From Xiphophorus maculatus (lineage: Eukaryota; Chordata; Actinopteri; Cyprinodontiformes; Poeciliidae), in assembly GCF_002775205.1 (NCBI RefSeq), contig NC_036456.1:17387463-17451462 (forward strand): a stretch of 64,000 nucleotides of DNA, in the 5' to 3' direction. The translations under genes were made by a program, and so were the position numbers. This document shows, one piece after another, positions 1-12,519 of the stretch (positions are counted from its first letter, which is position 1; each line of letters starts with the position of its first letter). The notes below the pieces were generated by a model, which was not told the DNA's origin, searched no databases, and saw only the letters and a list, made by a program, of their open reading frames with translations.

Positions 1-129
1 GAGAGGAGCGAAACGAGGATTGGTTCCTCAACCATCCATCCATCCATTTTTCATCCATCCATCATGAATTTAAAAAATTGTCAATCTTGAATCTTAGATT
101 TTATGAATTTTTCCATAAACTCAGACTTG

Positions 130-260
130 AACTTTTGGGCCATGGTCATGAAAGAGCGCCAGGCCCATAGTAGAACATGTTGGTGGCAGCATTATGCTGT
201 GGGGTTTAATTTCTTCAGCTGGAAGATAGTTTCTCTCTTTCTTTGTTGATCTGATGAAGC
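130..260 (+). mobile_element. Tc1-like transposase fragment
   Basis: The bases at about 166-200 (gttggtggcagcattatgct and on) translate as VGGSIMLWGF, matching the conserved GG-S-hydrophobic-W-G block in Tc1/mariner transposases. Only a short degenerate piece remains, in a ppp3ca intron. The limits are approximate. Confidence 0.5.
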
Positions 261-393
261 TCTTCGTCTCTCCGACTCCAAATAACAGAAAAGTCAAACG
301 AGTCCAGATCTGGACCAGACAGCGGGTCCTCGGGTCGGCTCCTTTACTGAACACTGAGCTCAGGTGTGACGCCTGCTCTCCTGTGTGTTTCAG

Positions 394-3300
394 AGAGGAG
401 AGTGAGAGCGTGCTCACGCTGAAGGGGCTGACCCCGACTGGCATGCTGCCGAGCGGAGTGCTGTCCGGCGGCAAAGAGAAGCTGCAGAACGGTAAGACCG
501 TGACCTCCGACCCCCTGACCTGGTCTCAGGACCAACAGAAGAACCCTAACCAGGCGCCAGCTCAGTATTGGAATATCATGTTATAAGTTTAACTGTAGCT
601 TCTCTGAGTTAGTTAAAGAGAATTAAAAGCTGTAATCTTCTCTCCCACCAGCTACATTCAGCATATTTTCTTTGGTTTCGTTGTTTTCTTCTTGAATGTG
701 TCCTCTCTTAACGTCCGGCGTTACTGCTTCTGTTTTTCAGTCCCTGTTTGCTCACTTCCACTGGTTTTACTCAAATATTACCCATGTGTTTTCTTTCTCC
801 TCTTTCTCTCTGGAAACTGCAGGTACATTCGGTTGTTGTGCAAGTATTTCTCTGTGTTTTGTCTTCAGATGTTCTGTCTTTGGATTTATGTTCACTCTCA
901 GGTTCACAAACTTTCTCTGCAGGCTTTAAGAAGCTTTACGTATAAGAAATCAAAACTAAAATTTTAAGATTATCTATCTTCATAGATAAAGTAAAAATTA
1001 CCTCTTTCTCAACTTAAAAGCAGATTTTTGTATATCTACAGCCTCATTGTCCCTCTAGAAAAAACACTAAAAACCAATAAAACACATTTATACAATAATT
1101 CATTAGTTTAATCTTACTATTGAAAATGAAAATGATAAATTTGACCTTAAGAAATAATTATTGTTCTCAGATGTTTTTTTATGTAGAATTGAAATATACA
1201 TTTATCAGTCGTTAAGCAAATTTTTTTGTTTGGCTCTTTGAACTTTGAAAACATTTAGCGCAGTTAGCTTCCACTAAACTAATTTTTCTGGATAGATTCT
1301 AAAGCGCTAATTTACTTGGATGTTTACAAGTAAACTTTATGAAACTTAAAGTTGAATACATTTTGATATCTGCTGCAGTACTTGTTATCGACTTTTAGGA
1401 ATTCTTCAAGTAGCTGGTCAGTTACATTCATGCTCTTATTTTGAAACCGTGTGAGCAGTTTCCTCTCCTCATGTTCTCCCCCTGTGAGGCAATGCAGGAA
1501 ATTACAGGTTTTCTCTACCCAGAATGCATCAGTATTTATTTTTGTATCACATCTTATGGTTGTTTTGGAGTCCTTTGTTTTATTTAAATATTTGGTTAAG
1601 ATAAATTAACTTTGCGAGATTACTAATTAAATGTTTCTGAACTTTTTAGGCCATCTAAAACAAATTAAAGTATAAATAAACCATTCTTCAGTCATTTAGG
1701 TTTCTATAGGGATTTTTAGAGTTGTAATTTCTTTTTCTACAGTAAATGTTCTCAAACTAAGGCTTTGGATTTTTTCCAGAAACATCAGTGTGAAATATGC
1801 TACTGCATACATATTTACTATAGTTGCTGATGACATTTTAATAAATCATCTCTTACAATAATATCTTTAGACAGGCTCTTCCTCCCTATTTAACGAGGAT
1901 GTGTAAAAACATCAGATTCATCAGGGCTCTCCCCTCATTTAGCTGATCACCTGTGATTTTCCATTTCAACCACGTTTTATTTGTGTTGTTGGTTTAGTTC
2001 GAGCTCATCCTCTTGGAGCTTTGTGCTGTTTTCTCATGTCTGTAAACCTCAGCGTTCCTCCTTTATGTTGTATTTTATTTAAATGTGTAACTCCAAGGGT
2101 GACGGTTAGTAATCGGTAAGTGGCTGGAAGGTTTTCTTCACACTCAGCCAGTGATTTTGATATTTAGCATCAAAGGAGGCTGAACCTGTGTATTATCCTG
2201 TTGTGTCCATCTGATCCAGTTCTTCATTTGTTTCCAATATTTCTAATCACATTTCTAGCAGAAACAAATGATTTTCCAACATTTTTGTGTCATATTTTCT
2301 CTAAGGATTTTTTTTTTTTTTACATTCATTCGTTTGACACTTTTTCTTGAACTTTAACCCTTTCTCCATGATATTTGCTGCCACTTCTGCTCCTCCTCTT
2401 CCTCCCTTTTTGCTAACATCCTCGTATTCTTTTGTCATGAAATGTGGAGATGCCGTTAACCTTTTGTTGTCGTTATTGGCTGTCTTTGCTGCTCATTGAC
2501 TTGTTCCTGGGACACAATGACCTCCTCCTGCTCACCTCTCTCGTTCATTTTGCAACCCCCCTCTTCTTCTCTTCAGCTACTATTGAAGCTATTGAGGCTG
2601 ACGAAGGTAAATGGGTCTAGCCGCCCTCTTCTGTTGCTTTTTCATGGCAATAGACAGTCGGTGGGGAGGGAGGGAGGGAGGGCGGGTTTTGGCCGGGTTC
2701 TTCCATTCATCTCGCTGGTGCTTGAGTAGAGCTGTGGCGTAGTTTAGAGCAAGAAGTAAGTACGTTAGATCATGTGGTCGAACGTTTTAAAGGGGGACCA
2801 GCTTTTCATAGCAGAGATTTCATGATCACAGATTGTCACTGTGATTTATTGTTGTCGTTGTTTTTCTTTTTTGTTTGTTTGTTTGTTTTTAATTAATCGG
2901 GTGAGCGCAAAGCAAAAAGACAAGACACCACTGCAGAGTTTGTGACTGAAAATGTTTGCTTCACATTTCAGAAGAATTGCCAAATGACGTTTATTTTCGA
3001 AACGCTGGTTAGCGAGAAAACTGCCAGACATAGTTGCACTTGAAGGAACTCATTTTTCACCCTCACAAAATGTGGAAGGTGTGAATATGTGGGTATTATC
3101 AGGTCCTCTGGAAGCGCTAGCGTGAATTTCTGCTGCCTGGAAAACACAGTGGCTCCTTAAAAACTGATTTTGTGCATTAATTATTGCTTTCTTGTGATAA
3201 ACACAACCAAATAAATGCTTAGGGATTTCAGACATACCCTATAAATTAGGGTTTTTGTTCAAAGAAAAGAGCGCTAGTAAAGTCAGAGAAATTGCAATCA

Positions 3301-6300
3301 ATTACAGAACTGTGCAGAAGTTTTAAATCGCAACAAATGTCTGTATTTTCTTTCCACACTGCCAGACATTCTTGTAATTATTTAAAATGTGCTTGACCAA
3401 CATTTCCTCTGGCTTTCTGAGTTTCTCTTTTGACTTTAGCTGCTTCTTCTTTTTCATTAATTTTCAACCCATTTCAGTGTCAACCCAAATAATGCTAGTT
3501 TTGTTTGTAGTAGTGGAAAATAAAACAAAGAGACTGCGTTTACTTTCATAGATTTTACTCACTATTCTCACTTTTCTGTGTTGCTACTCAGTTTTTAATA
3601 TATTCCTAGTTTTTAAAAACAGTTTTCTGTTTTTAATACAATAAATAATTCTTCCCTGTGGTTCCATATTTCACATTATTATCCATTTAATGTGGTGCTT
3701 TTCTAATTTCAAGTTAAAAAAAAAGTGCATTTGAAAAAGAGTAGAAAAGCTAATAATTAATTTATTTCACACTCTGAAGCGGAGTTTCCAACTCCAGATT
3801 CTCCTGCAACCTTTGGATGCATCCCTGCTCCAACGTACCTGAATCGAATGGCTGAATTGCCTCCCATTTATTTGATCCAGGTGTGTTGGAGCAGGGATGC
3901 AAACAAACGACTGCTGGACAGAGACATTTAGTCCCCTGATCTAGCGGATGTTCTGGACTATCATAGGACCAAATTCTTCTCAAGAGCCCTTCACGTCCAA
4001 ACGAGTGGTGAAAATGGGAGAGAAAAAATAATTAAAAGGAAAAAATCAAGTCCCGATAAAAAAAAAACCTGAGAATTGATGGTTTAATTGTCAACAGGAG
4101 ACAAAAAAACAGACAAAGTCTAAAGAAAAACCCCAAAGAAGTGTCTTAATGACGCCTACAGAAGTGTTGATCAACAGCATTTTTGATGTTTACAAGCATG
4201 TCTGTCTTTTTGGAAAACTTTTGCACAACACTATAAAATAAACGCCAAGTCACATTTCCTCTGATGGAGACTCAGTTTCATCGTCTACCTCTTGCGCTGC
4301 CCTCACACAAACTTATGAAATCTTGCTATGAAAGCCTCTTAGTGTTTCGTCCCCTTTGAAACGGCTGAAGCAGTTGTGCATTGTTGTTGCTGTTGCATTT
4401 ATCCTCTAATTGCTTCCGAGCTAAAAACCCAAAGCTCCAGGGGAGAAATCTGCATTAGACTCTCCCTTTTTGAAAAGAATAACAAACTGTTACCTGCATC
4501 GCTTTTCCTTGGTTTGCGCAAGAACAACCTCAACTGCGAGCTAAATAGTAGTGCGCCCAGCTGCTATTTACGTCGAACCTGTTGGGTACTTCCTCTTGAA
4601 CCCCACAGAGGACAATCCACTGTAGTGTCCAGACTCTTCTTTGCTTCTCTCTCTCTCCATGTCGGTCTCCTGTGGCCCTGCTGTGTCGTGTTTCCTTCCT
4701 GTGAGCTGCTAATAACTTGTGTGTGACCTGTGCTATGCAGCAACACAACTACGCTACCCATCATGCCCTTCTTGTAGAATATGACGCCCCTGCTTCCTCG
4801 TCTTAACAGAGGGTCATCTTTTGTTTCTTTTGCGTCATTTAAAGAGGCTTTATGAGAGGTGGAAGTGATTAAACGTGAAAGTTTTTGCTCCATTTAGGCC
4901 TGGTGGTGACTTCCATCCCTCATAGCTCCTGGTAAATCCTAATTGCTGCATGCTCCAAGCAGACGTAGCAAGTCGTTAGCACCGTCAAGTGTCTGTAGTG
5001 TTTCAGTCTCAACATGGTTTCTATTCTGTGGTAGTGTCTCAGTGGACTCCACTCTATTATTTTTTGTTTTCCCCTCCTCCCTTCGTTCGTTCTTTATTTT
5101 TCTGTGTCTCTGATCATTGTCTTCTCTCCCTTTCAAACTGTGATGTGACGACAGGGCGATCTGGATGTTTGGGGTCCTCGGGCTTTGTCTTAGAGCCGTG
5201 TTTTCTTTTTTTATACTACCTGAAAACACAAGACTTGCCACGAAACAGAACAAAAAAACAAAAAAAGAAAGAAAAACAGCAGTGCAACATGTTCTACGAA
5301 CTTCAGATTTTCTTTGTAAAGCATGTTTTGGTGGTAAAGTGAAAACCTGTTGACCCTGATGCCAGCAGCCCCTTGTTATAGATTTAGAAGGACCGTTTGA
5401 TCCTTTTGTCAAAACCTGTTCCTCTCTTCTCATCTGGTAAATGATGTTAAGGTGATGTCCTGTTAAATAAAATGAGGTTAAGGATGGTATATGTTTTTAC
5501 AACACATTTAAGCAGTTTTAATTATGCGGAAGGTTATTGAAATGTTGTAAAACAACAGTTTTGGTAAACGTAGCTATAATTTTTTCTGGATAGAGTTACA
5601 TGAGAAGCTAGTTTGTTAAAAAAAACACACCATATAAAGTCACAGGAGCAACAGTAAAACATGCAGGTTTAGCTGTTGCTACGTTACATAGCACTCATTT
5701 TAATGCTCCTATTCACTTTGAATTGTTCTGCACAAATTCAAGTCATAAAGTGATTCATTTTAGTAAAATCCAATTATGCCCTGCAAAAACACAAACTCTT
5801 CCCAAGTATTTTGGTCTAATTTATATTGCAAATTAATTGTTTTGAAAAAAGTCAAAATTATAAATAACCTTTTAGCAAAATACGGGAGCTTAATGTTGAA
5901 TTATTGACTAGTTCTACTGGCACATTATTTCACTTGTAACATTGGAAAAAAAGTCTTGCTATAAGTGAAACAATTTACCAGTGCGACTTGTAGCTTTTTT
6001 AAAATTAATATTAGAGAATCATTGATTTAAAGCATTCTGCTATAATGTGCTAAAATGTTACTTGTAAGTTAGTTCTGTCTTATTTCAAGCGTAATAAGAT
6101 GTTTACACTAAAAACTGGATAGAAATACTTGGATGTTTCTGCATTGTATAGTCCAATTTGATTCAAACTGTAATGTAAATTACGAAGATAAACAGTTAAT
6201 GTGTAACTTGAGAACTTCCTATAGGAAATAAAAACAAATAAATGGCAGTAATCACTGAGTCAATGGCCTTTTCATTCAGAGAGAGGAAAAGAAATCAAAG

Positions 6301-7158
6301 AAGCACTGGCGAGTCCGGTGTACTTTCTAATAGAAAAAGCAAAGATAATGTCAGCAGCAGCTTCTTCATTGGCTCCATCAAGGAAACAAACATGGCTGCA
6401 CACAGAATCGCTGGACTGTTTGCTCTTTCTACGGAAAAGCAAATGTGTAATTGAAAGAAAAATAATTTCTATTGCAGTTTGCAAAATAAACCAATTTTGA
6501 TAAAATACCTCATTTGATAAAACCTTTTTATCAAAAAATAAAATTAACGTGTTTCCATTAAGCATATTTATTTTCGAAATGTTAAATTGTGACAATGGAA
6601 ACGCAGCCTGAGGAAATGGCAGCATAAACACAGAGGTCAGGTCAGGTCAGGAAAGATTTAGAGATTTATGAATAATTTCTCATGTAACTTTACCCAAGAA
6701 GGTGAACATGAACATTTTTGTAAAGGTGACTTTAGGACTATCACCCTGTGCTCATTATTAGCGCAAGGTTTGGCTTTAGTTTTATTTTTTTGTTTGTTTT
6801 GGACAAACTCTTGTTTTGATTTCCAGTCTTCAAGCTTACAAACCAAATCAGCTACTTTTATGATTCTCACAGTTTCATTCCTCCCCTTTTTAAAACCGCC
6901 TCTGATTTCCTCGTCTTTTCCACTTTTCTTCCCCTCCACGTCTCGACAGCCATCAAAGGCTTCTCCCCTCAGCACAAGATCACCAGCTTCGAGGAGGCCA
7001 AGGGTCTGGACCGCATCAACGAGAGGATGCCGCCGCGGCGGGACGCGCTGCCCTCGGACGCCAGCCTCAACTCGCTCAACCGGGCCCTGTCCTCGGAGAC
7101 CAACGGCACGGACTCCAAGGGGAGCACCAGCGCCGGCAGCGGAGGCAGCATCCAGTGA
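394..7158 (+). CDS. ppp3ca: Calcineurin A catalytic subunit alpha, C-terminal exons (partial gene)
   Basis: The last three coding exons are 394-491, 2577-2606 and 6950-7158 (stop TGA 7156-7158); the rest lies left of the window. All introns are phase 1 with GT-AG ends. The spliced product contains [20 protein letters not shown], an optional decapeptide [10 protein letters not shown], and the calcineurin autoinhibitory segment [20 protein letters not shown]. It ends in a Ser/Gly-rich tail SAGSGGSIQ. Calcineurin is the Ca2+/calmodulin-dependent Ser/Thr phosphatase that dephosphorylates NFAT; this part holds the region between the calmodulin-binding site and the C-terminal autoinhibitory helix that blocks the active site. 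The tail SETNGTDS and the decapeptide favour the alpha paralogue over beta and gamma. Catalytic and calcineurin B-binding exons are not in the window. Identification is from remembered family sequence and is very secure. Confidence 0.96.
1220..1450. repeat. Dispersed repeat, copy A
   Basis: This segment of a ppp3ca intron is clearly related to 14070-14143 joined to 14709-14880. Shared blocks include gctctttg, aaaac-tttagc, cttagcttcc, taaagcgctaattt and the ending gctctt-ttttgaa. Copy A is uninterrupted, whereas the second copy carries a 565-bp hAT insertion. The class of the repeat is not known to me. Confidence 0.7.
2577..2606 (+). CDS. ppp3ca: ppp3ca cassette microexon (10 codons)
   Basis: This 30-nt exon lies between a pyrimidine-rich acceptor (ctcttcag) and a donor (gtaaat). 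It encodes [10 protein letters not shown] across phase-1 boundaries, so skipping it keeps the frame. The same 10-residue insert separates known calcineurin A alpha splice isoforms in mammals. It lies between the calmodulin-binding and autoinhibitory regions. Alternative use in this fish is inferred. Confidence 0.93.
2607..6949 (+). other. ppp3ca: Last ppp3ca intron
   Basis: This 4.3-kb GT-AG intron lies between the microexon and the terminal exon. It is AT-rich. Apart from the small inverted-repeat element at 3818-3901 I see no gene or RNA in it. A (TCAGG)n tract lies at about 6632-6651. Open frames here lack codon structure. Confidence 0.8.
3818..3901. mobile_element. Small inverted-repeat element (MITE-like)
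   Basis: Perfect 17-bp inverted repeats, TGCATCCCTGCTCCAAC at 3818-3834 and its complement at 3885-3901, flank about 50 bp. The wording 'ccaggtgtgttggagcagggatgc' resembles a common teleost non-autonomous DNA element. It lies in the last ppp3ca intron. Outer ends and target duplications were not resolved. Confidence 0.6.
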
Positions 7159-8834
7159 AGGCCGGCAGCAGCAGCAGGCGCCGCCTCGGCCCGCGGGGCT
7201 ACCTGGCCCCCAGCCTCACCACGGCCCACCACTGCACAGGAGGCGCAGGGGGGTGAAGGGGAGGAGGAGGAGGAGGAACGTTGGGGGGGCTGCAGTGTGG
7301 ATGGGGGAGGCAGCTGTGGCTGAAACTTGGGGGGGTCATCTCACTTGCTCTAGTCTTTTAAAATGCCTTCATAATATTAGTTCCTAGTCAAATCCTCTAA
7401 GTTATTTGCTGGGTCACATTTCCGAGCGGTCAGCCCGGCCGCGCTTCACATCACAGTCCGTCAGAGAGAAACAGGGAAGAGAGAGAAACCGTAGAGTTTG
7501 TGTGTTTTTTTTTTTTCTTAAACGACCCTTTTTCTCATTTACACCGAAACGGAAAGTCGTGTAACTTCTTACTAACTATTGTACGTTTACAAGAACACAG
7601 CACTAAAAAAGGAAAAAAAAAAAAAGAGAGACAGGGACAGAACATGAGAAAGGCGATGTTTTTAAAGATATGAGGGTGTACAAACTAAATAAGGACTATT
7701 TATTGATGACTTTTGTTTTTGCTACTCTTATAAAATAGCTCTGAAATTAATTAGGCAGTCTTAAAAATATATTTAAAAAAAAAAGAATGTTGCAATGTTG
7801 TCAAAATGCCAAATAATGGAACGTTTTATGGTTTTTGTACATATTCTGCTTACCTCAGGTTCTTTTGGTGTGTGCTTGAACCTGATTTTTCTGTATAATG
7901 GTTAAATAACTCGGTAATTAATACCTATTTTCTTGAGTTTCATAACTGGAATTTACACTTACCTATCTATCATCTGCAGATATGTTTATTTTTTGTCTCT
8001 ATCTGAACGGTGGGGACTTGGGGTGGGGGGGGTATTTTATTTGTTGTTGTTTTTTTGTTTTTTTTTTTGTTTTTTTTGTGGCTTGCTGGAATTGAGTGTT
8101 AAATTTTTCTCTTTTTAAGTATTGCGAACAAAGTAAAAATAGAGAACCTATATTGTGTAAGAAAAAAAGACAAAAAAAAAAACGGAGTATGATAATAAAG
8201 TGTCTGCCTATGCATGTTTTATAAAAAATCAAAAGGAATTAGAAAACCTGAATACCTTGGCTGTGGAGGCCTGTTTTGAGATATATTGCGCTTTAGTGAA
8301 CATATACTGGAAACGTATACTTGCATACTTTGAATTAACACCAAGACGCTCTATGCCTTTGACTCTCCTTTTGTTTTGTAATTGAAGCATTTCATTGTCG
8401 AAGATGGATGAGAAATCCTATTTTTAACCTGCGCTTGTGAGTGCATACAGTCCAGTTAAGCATGTTTGACAATTCTCGTGGGGTGTGTGGTCACATGTGG
8501 ATCTCCCAAAAAAAAAAAAAATGCATGATTAGCTGTTTGTGTCCTATAAAAGGTGAAAATCAGTTTTTTTTGTTTTAAGTTTTGTTTTTGTTTTTTTTTG
8601 TGCCACAGAAAGTGTAATTTGATTCCTCTTATAATCTTATTTGGAACTTTGCTTTGTATATCAGTTACAGGTTTGATACTGCTCAATACTTTAAGATGAA
8701 ACAACAACAAAAATATATATATACATATATACATATACTTAGATCTTTTTTAAAGAACTGCTTTAAGTGCCCAAGTAATTCACTACACGACATGAAGCCT
8801 TGCTTTTTGTAATTTAACTCCGAAAACTGTTGGC

Positions 8835-8861
8835 TGATGATGATGATGATGATGATGATGA
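8835..8861. repeat. (TGA)9 microsatellite
   Basis: Nine uninterrupted TGA units lie in the ppp3ca 3' UTR shortly before the distal polyadenylation signal. Confidence 0.95.
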
Positions 8862-8904
8862 GGCATGCACTTGCAACTATGAGAAGTATTTTATATAACT
8901 GTTC

Positions 8905-8910
8905 AATAAA
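8905..8910 (+). terminator. ppp3ca: Polyadenylation signal, ppp3ca distal
   Basis: This is a canonical AATAAA, the last in the AT-rich 3' UTR, followed by a TGT-rich stretch (gttgtgtgtgagtgt) typical of downstream GU elements. Confidence 0.65.
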
Positions 8911-11312
8911 AATGTGCATGAATTTCAACATGAAATGAAACCCGTGTTGTGTGTGAGTGTATATGAACTCTTAAGATGTTTGTTTTAAGTAGAGTTTCCA
9001 GGTCAATTTAAAGTATGGGAGAACATTGGTGTCAAATCATTAGTTTGGTAAATTTGTCCTTAGGTATAACAATTTAATAATCTTTATCTAAAGGTTTTGT
9101 TTTATGTTTAAAACACACCAAAACATACAAGTTCATCTTGATAACACAGAGTATTACTGTAATACTAAAGGTATTTGTCAGTATTTCAATACAAAATGTG
9201 CAACATTTTATACTATACAGATTTAGTACATTCACTCAATTAAGTTCTTTCTCTTAATTTTGATGGCTATTGCTTAACGCTAAGGAAAACATTCAGAAAA
9301 TTTCAACTTTACACCTTAGAACATTTCAGCTGTGAGCTTCATTCACAAAAACTGAACCTTATGAACACTTTTAATCCCACATACTTGTTCAATACATGGA
9401 CATATTGACCAAATGAAGCTGATAGCTCAAGTTCCCTAAAAGGAGTTTGTTAAAAGTTTGACATGTCTGAAACGTCAGAAACAACCAAAAATATCCTTTT
9501 AACCAAAAATGATCAACTTCCTGTTGGGTTAAAGACTTTTCTTTCTTGTTTCAGAGGGTTCTGAGTATGTACCAATTTTCAACTCTTTAGCCTATGTGAC
9601 GTTAGCATAGCCGCCGATGATGGCGGATAAACGGCTCTCCTGTAATGGTAAGTTTTGTCACCATCATTAGCATATTTAGCAGTGGGGGCCAGAGGTTGCC
9701 TGACAGAGCTAAGACTTCCTCCTGGATCTGATTGGTTGTTTTGGGGAGTTTTTTTTTTACCATTTAGCAACAACAGTAATAGCACTGGGAGAAGGTGGTG
9801 AAGATCTTTTCACAGATTATCTGTTTCATAATATACTGTAAGGACATGGGGACAGTTTTAACAAATATGGAAAAGCCTTTTTAATATTTTAAAGTTATAT
9901 ACCCCAGTTTTAATAATCACCTTCAGCTCGCTCGCATTGTTAGCTGTGACGTCAACCAACGTCTCCATAGTTTCTCTGCAGATCTCTGCGCTGTCTTTGA
10001 ACTTGATAAAACACTGTGGACCAATATCACCAGTGCTGGACCTCAATAAACTTATGTGTTTTTTCCACTCTTCCTCCAGGCTTCAAACCTTGACCAAATA
10101 GAAAAAAAATAAAAAAAATTTCTCCTTAGTCGAGTTATTAAGGTTAATGAATCACTAACACAAGAGATGTGGCAGTTGTAGTATCAGCAAACTATATTTA
10201 AAAAAAAATCAAATGTATGAGACGACTGATCAAATTTCAAGCTTGAATTACGCTGTTGAGAAGCAATTTGCTCATGAACTACAACCCAAAGTCAATGGGA
10301 TGAATGTGCTTCTGAAAGATTTTAATAGAAAACTTTATGTCTTTGGTTTCCGGTTGTGATGAGTATTAAGATGCATAATTAACATTTTGAAGCAGGACCT
10401 GTAAACACGTGTCCCAGGAGATCCTCTGGTAGCTCTCGCTCTCCAAAGCAAACACCTTCCTCATTGTGAAGCTGACAATCGGTCCACACATTCTCTTTGT
10501 CTTGCTGCAAACCTCGCTCTTTTAAAATATAGATCCCCAAAAAACAGGATGTGAGCGTTCACTTCCTCTGATTCGAGTATTGTGCATTGAACAAAGCCAA
10601 AAAAAAATAAAACCTGAGAAATTGAACTCCTCTTTACGTCACGGATAGACCGCCGTATTACTTAGGTTTTTCCCTTTTGCATAAGATAGACTTGTTTGGG
10701 GGAGAACAGGAGTGAGGTGTGTGAAAGTATTTGAGTGAAGGAACAGATATTTGTGATTCTTGCATGGTGGTAAGGTTGTGCATTCTTGGCTTTGTCTTCC
10801 ACGTTTAATCAAAGAAGTCACAGAGGTTGATGGGGAGGAAGCACCTTTGTTGAGAACCTGCCAGAGAGCAATTTCCCCTCTAGCAAGTCGACACCTACAG
10901 TATTTATTCAGTTCAGACAAACGGTGCAAAACAAGGGGGAAAAAAACAAATCAACACAAACCACAGGTAAGGACATGAGCAGATGATGGGTGAGTTGGTT
11001 TGATAGTCAAGGTTTCTGAATATTTTCCTTCCACATCCTTTTCTAGGCTCAGTTTTCACAGATTGTGTTTTCATTGCTGCTTGTAACGAACAAGCTACTG
11101 CTACTTCGTCAAACAGTCCACAGAATATCGTAGCAAAAGTCTTCTGGGTTGTTGACATTTTTTTATTCAGCCGACATGAAGTTGCACCAGGGATGAGTTC
11201 AGGAGACTGTAATGCAACACAAGACCTAAAGTTAGCAGAGTCATGCTACGGACCGCAGCTATAAATTGATTGAATGTTCAGCAACTCTTCTTCTCAGATG
11301 AGGCCATCGACA

Positions 11313-11660
11313 TGCAGCTCTAGAATAAATGAAGAGCTCACTGCACTGAACCCCACTGAAAACCTCCCGGTTTTTCCACCAAATGTCGATTTCTGATGAG
11401 TTAAAACATCAGTATTGTTGTTTCTAAATGAATATGAACTTGTTTTCTTTGCATTATTTGAGGTCTGAAAGCTCTGCATCCTTTTTGACCATTTCTCATT
11501 TTCTGCAAATAGATACTAAATGTGTGCTTGGAATTTCACAGACATGCTGTCAGTAGTTCATAGAACAAAAGAACAATTTTACTTAAACATTTACCTATAA
11601 AGTGCAAAATCAGAGAAACGGCTAATTTTAAGTGCTCTTTTAATGTTTCCCAGAGCTTTA
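11313..11660 (+). mobile_element. Deleted Tc1-like transposon, copy 1
   Basis: It begins gcagctctaga and ends cccagagcttta, imperfect inverted ends of the type CAGCTCTGG. Near the left end, ctgaaccccactgaaaacct translates as LNPTENL, matching the LNPIENL block near the C terminus of Tc1/mariner transposases. The rest aligns over about 300 bp with the outer parts of 35640-36331. Most of the transposase is missing. Confidence 0.75.
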
Positions 11661-12318
11661 TGTGATCTCTGTTAATAATTATAACGACCAGGGAATTCAA
11701 ATAAGTGCATAAATCTTTCTGCAGCCTGGTTGCTATCAGTACACACAAACGCTAACATAATAATTCGCTAAATCTGTGAGTGGACATTAATTAGTAACTC
11801 TCCGTTTGAATAGATAGCATGTCGCTCAGTTTATTTATTGTTGTTGACTCATTTCTGCAGGCCTTAGTGAGGGATTTAGATGTTCTGGGTTCTACTGGAA
11901 CCTCCTGGATGATTCGTTTTGAAGTAATTTCAGTAGGAGGGTCCATCGCTGTTTCCTGTTTTCTCCATTTGTGGATAATGATTCCCCTGTGGTTCTTCTC
12001 TGGAGTTATTAATGGCCTATACATGCAAATAACTTTGTTTCTCACCTTTTCTTGAATTTATTTTTGCTTTTTTTTTTTTTCAACCTGATTTTGGTTGTCT
12101 GACATGTCATTTTTCAGACTGTCGGGATTCTGCAGGTGTGGCCGACCCATCCGACGTTGTCAGAGCAGGAAAAAACAAACGATGGGAGTTGCCTCAGACT
12201 GACGGGTCCAAACTGATATTATTGTTTAAAAGGCCTGGGGCCGTGCTGCGACTCGCCACATCCACCCACTTTACGTCAGAAAGGGAAGCCGGCGTGTTTC
12301 CTCCCCTTCTCTGTGTAA

Positions 12319-12326
12319 AGGAAGTG
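12319..12326 (+). promoter_or_regulatory. emcn: Candidate ETS site upstream of emcn
   Basis: AGGAAGTG at about 140 bp before the start codon matches the ETS core. Endomucin is an endothelial sialomucin, and endothelial genes are commonly driven by ETS factors such as ERG and FLI1. A second GGAA lies at 12280-12283. This is motif matching only. Confidence 0.35.
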
Positions 12327-12367
12327 CGAAAATAAGCATCAGCGGTGGAGGGACCAGGCTTGGACAC

Positions 12368-12395
12368 CTCTTCTTCTTCTTCTTCTTCTTCTTTT
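12368..12395. repeat. (TTC)n microsatellite
   Basis: About eight CTT/TTC units followed by a T run lie about 70 bp before the emcn start codon, in the presumed promoter or 5' UTR. Confidence 0.9.
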
Positions 12396-12464
12396 TTTTA
12401 GCTTTCGTCGCAAAGTCCACCCAGCTCCAGTCCGAAGAAGTCGGAGGAGATCCACGCCGTCACA

Positions 12465-12519
12465 ATGAAGTCCATCAGGGTTTTCATCCTGCTGCTGCTG
12501 CTGGGATCAGCCACACCAG
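12465..12519 (+). CDS. emcn: emcn exon 1, signal peptide
   Basis: ATG in context gtcacaATGa is followed by [18 protein letters not shown] and a GTAGGG donor in phase 1. The leucine run is a textbook hydrophobic core with an SAT-like cleavage region. Confidence 0.88.

Larger units (their letters stand above)
7159..8930 (+). other. ppp3ca: ppp3ca 3' untranslated region
   Basis: The stretch from the stop codon to just past an AATAAA at 8905-8910 has no coding signal and is AT-rich with many T and A runs. An earlier AATAAA lies at 8194-8199, so two polyadenylation sites are plausible. A Pumilio-type motif TGTACATA occurs at 7836-7843. A (TGA)9 microsatellite lies at 8835-8861. The first 150 bases are G-rich. 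The end point is inferred from the polyadenylation signal. Confidence 0.7.
8931..12360. other. Intergenic region ppp3ca-emcn
   Basis: This is AT-rich sequence without a supported gene. The only element I can define is the deleted Tc1-like copy at 11313-11660. Short open frames show no conserved protein. Confidence 0.7.

Noticed and set aside
4939..5433. A 164-codon minus-strand open frame in a ppp3ca intron
   Set aside because: Low-complexity composition, with no recognisable domain or promoter; a chance frame.
6668..7387. A 239-codon + strand open frame over the last ppp3ca exon
   Set aside because: It is in a different frame from the calcineurin coding exon and runs from intron into 3' UTR; the Arg/Pro-rich product reflects GC-rich exon DNA read out of frame.
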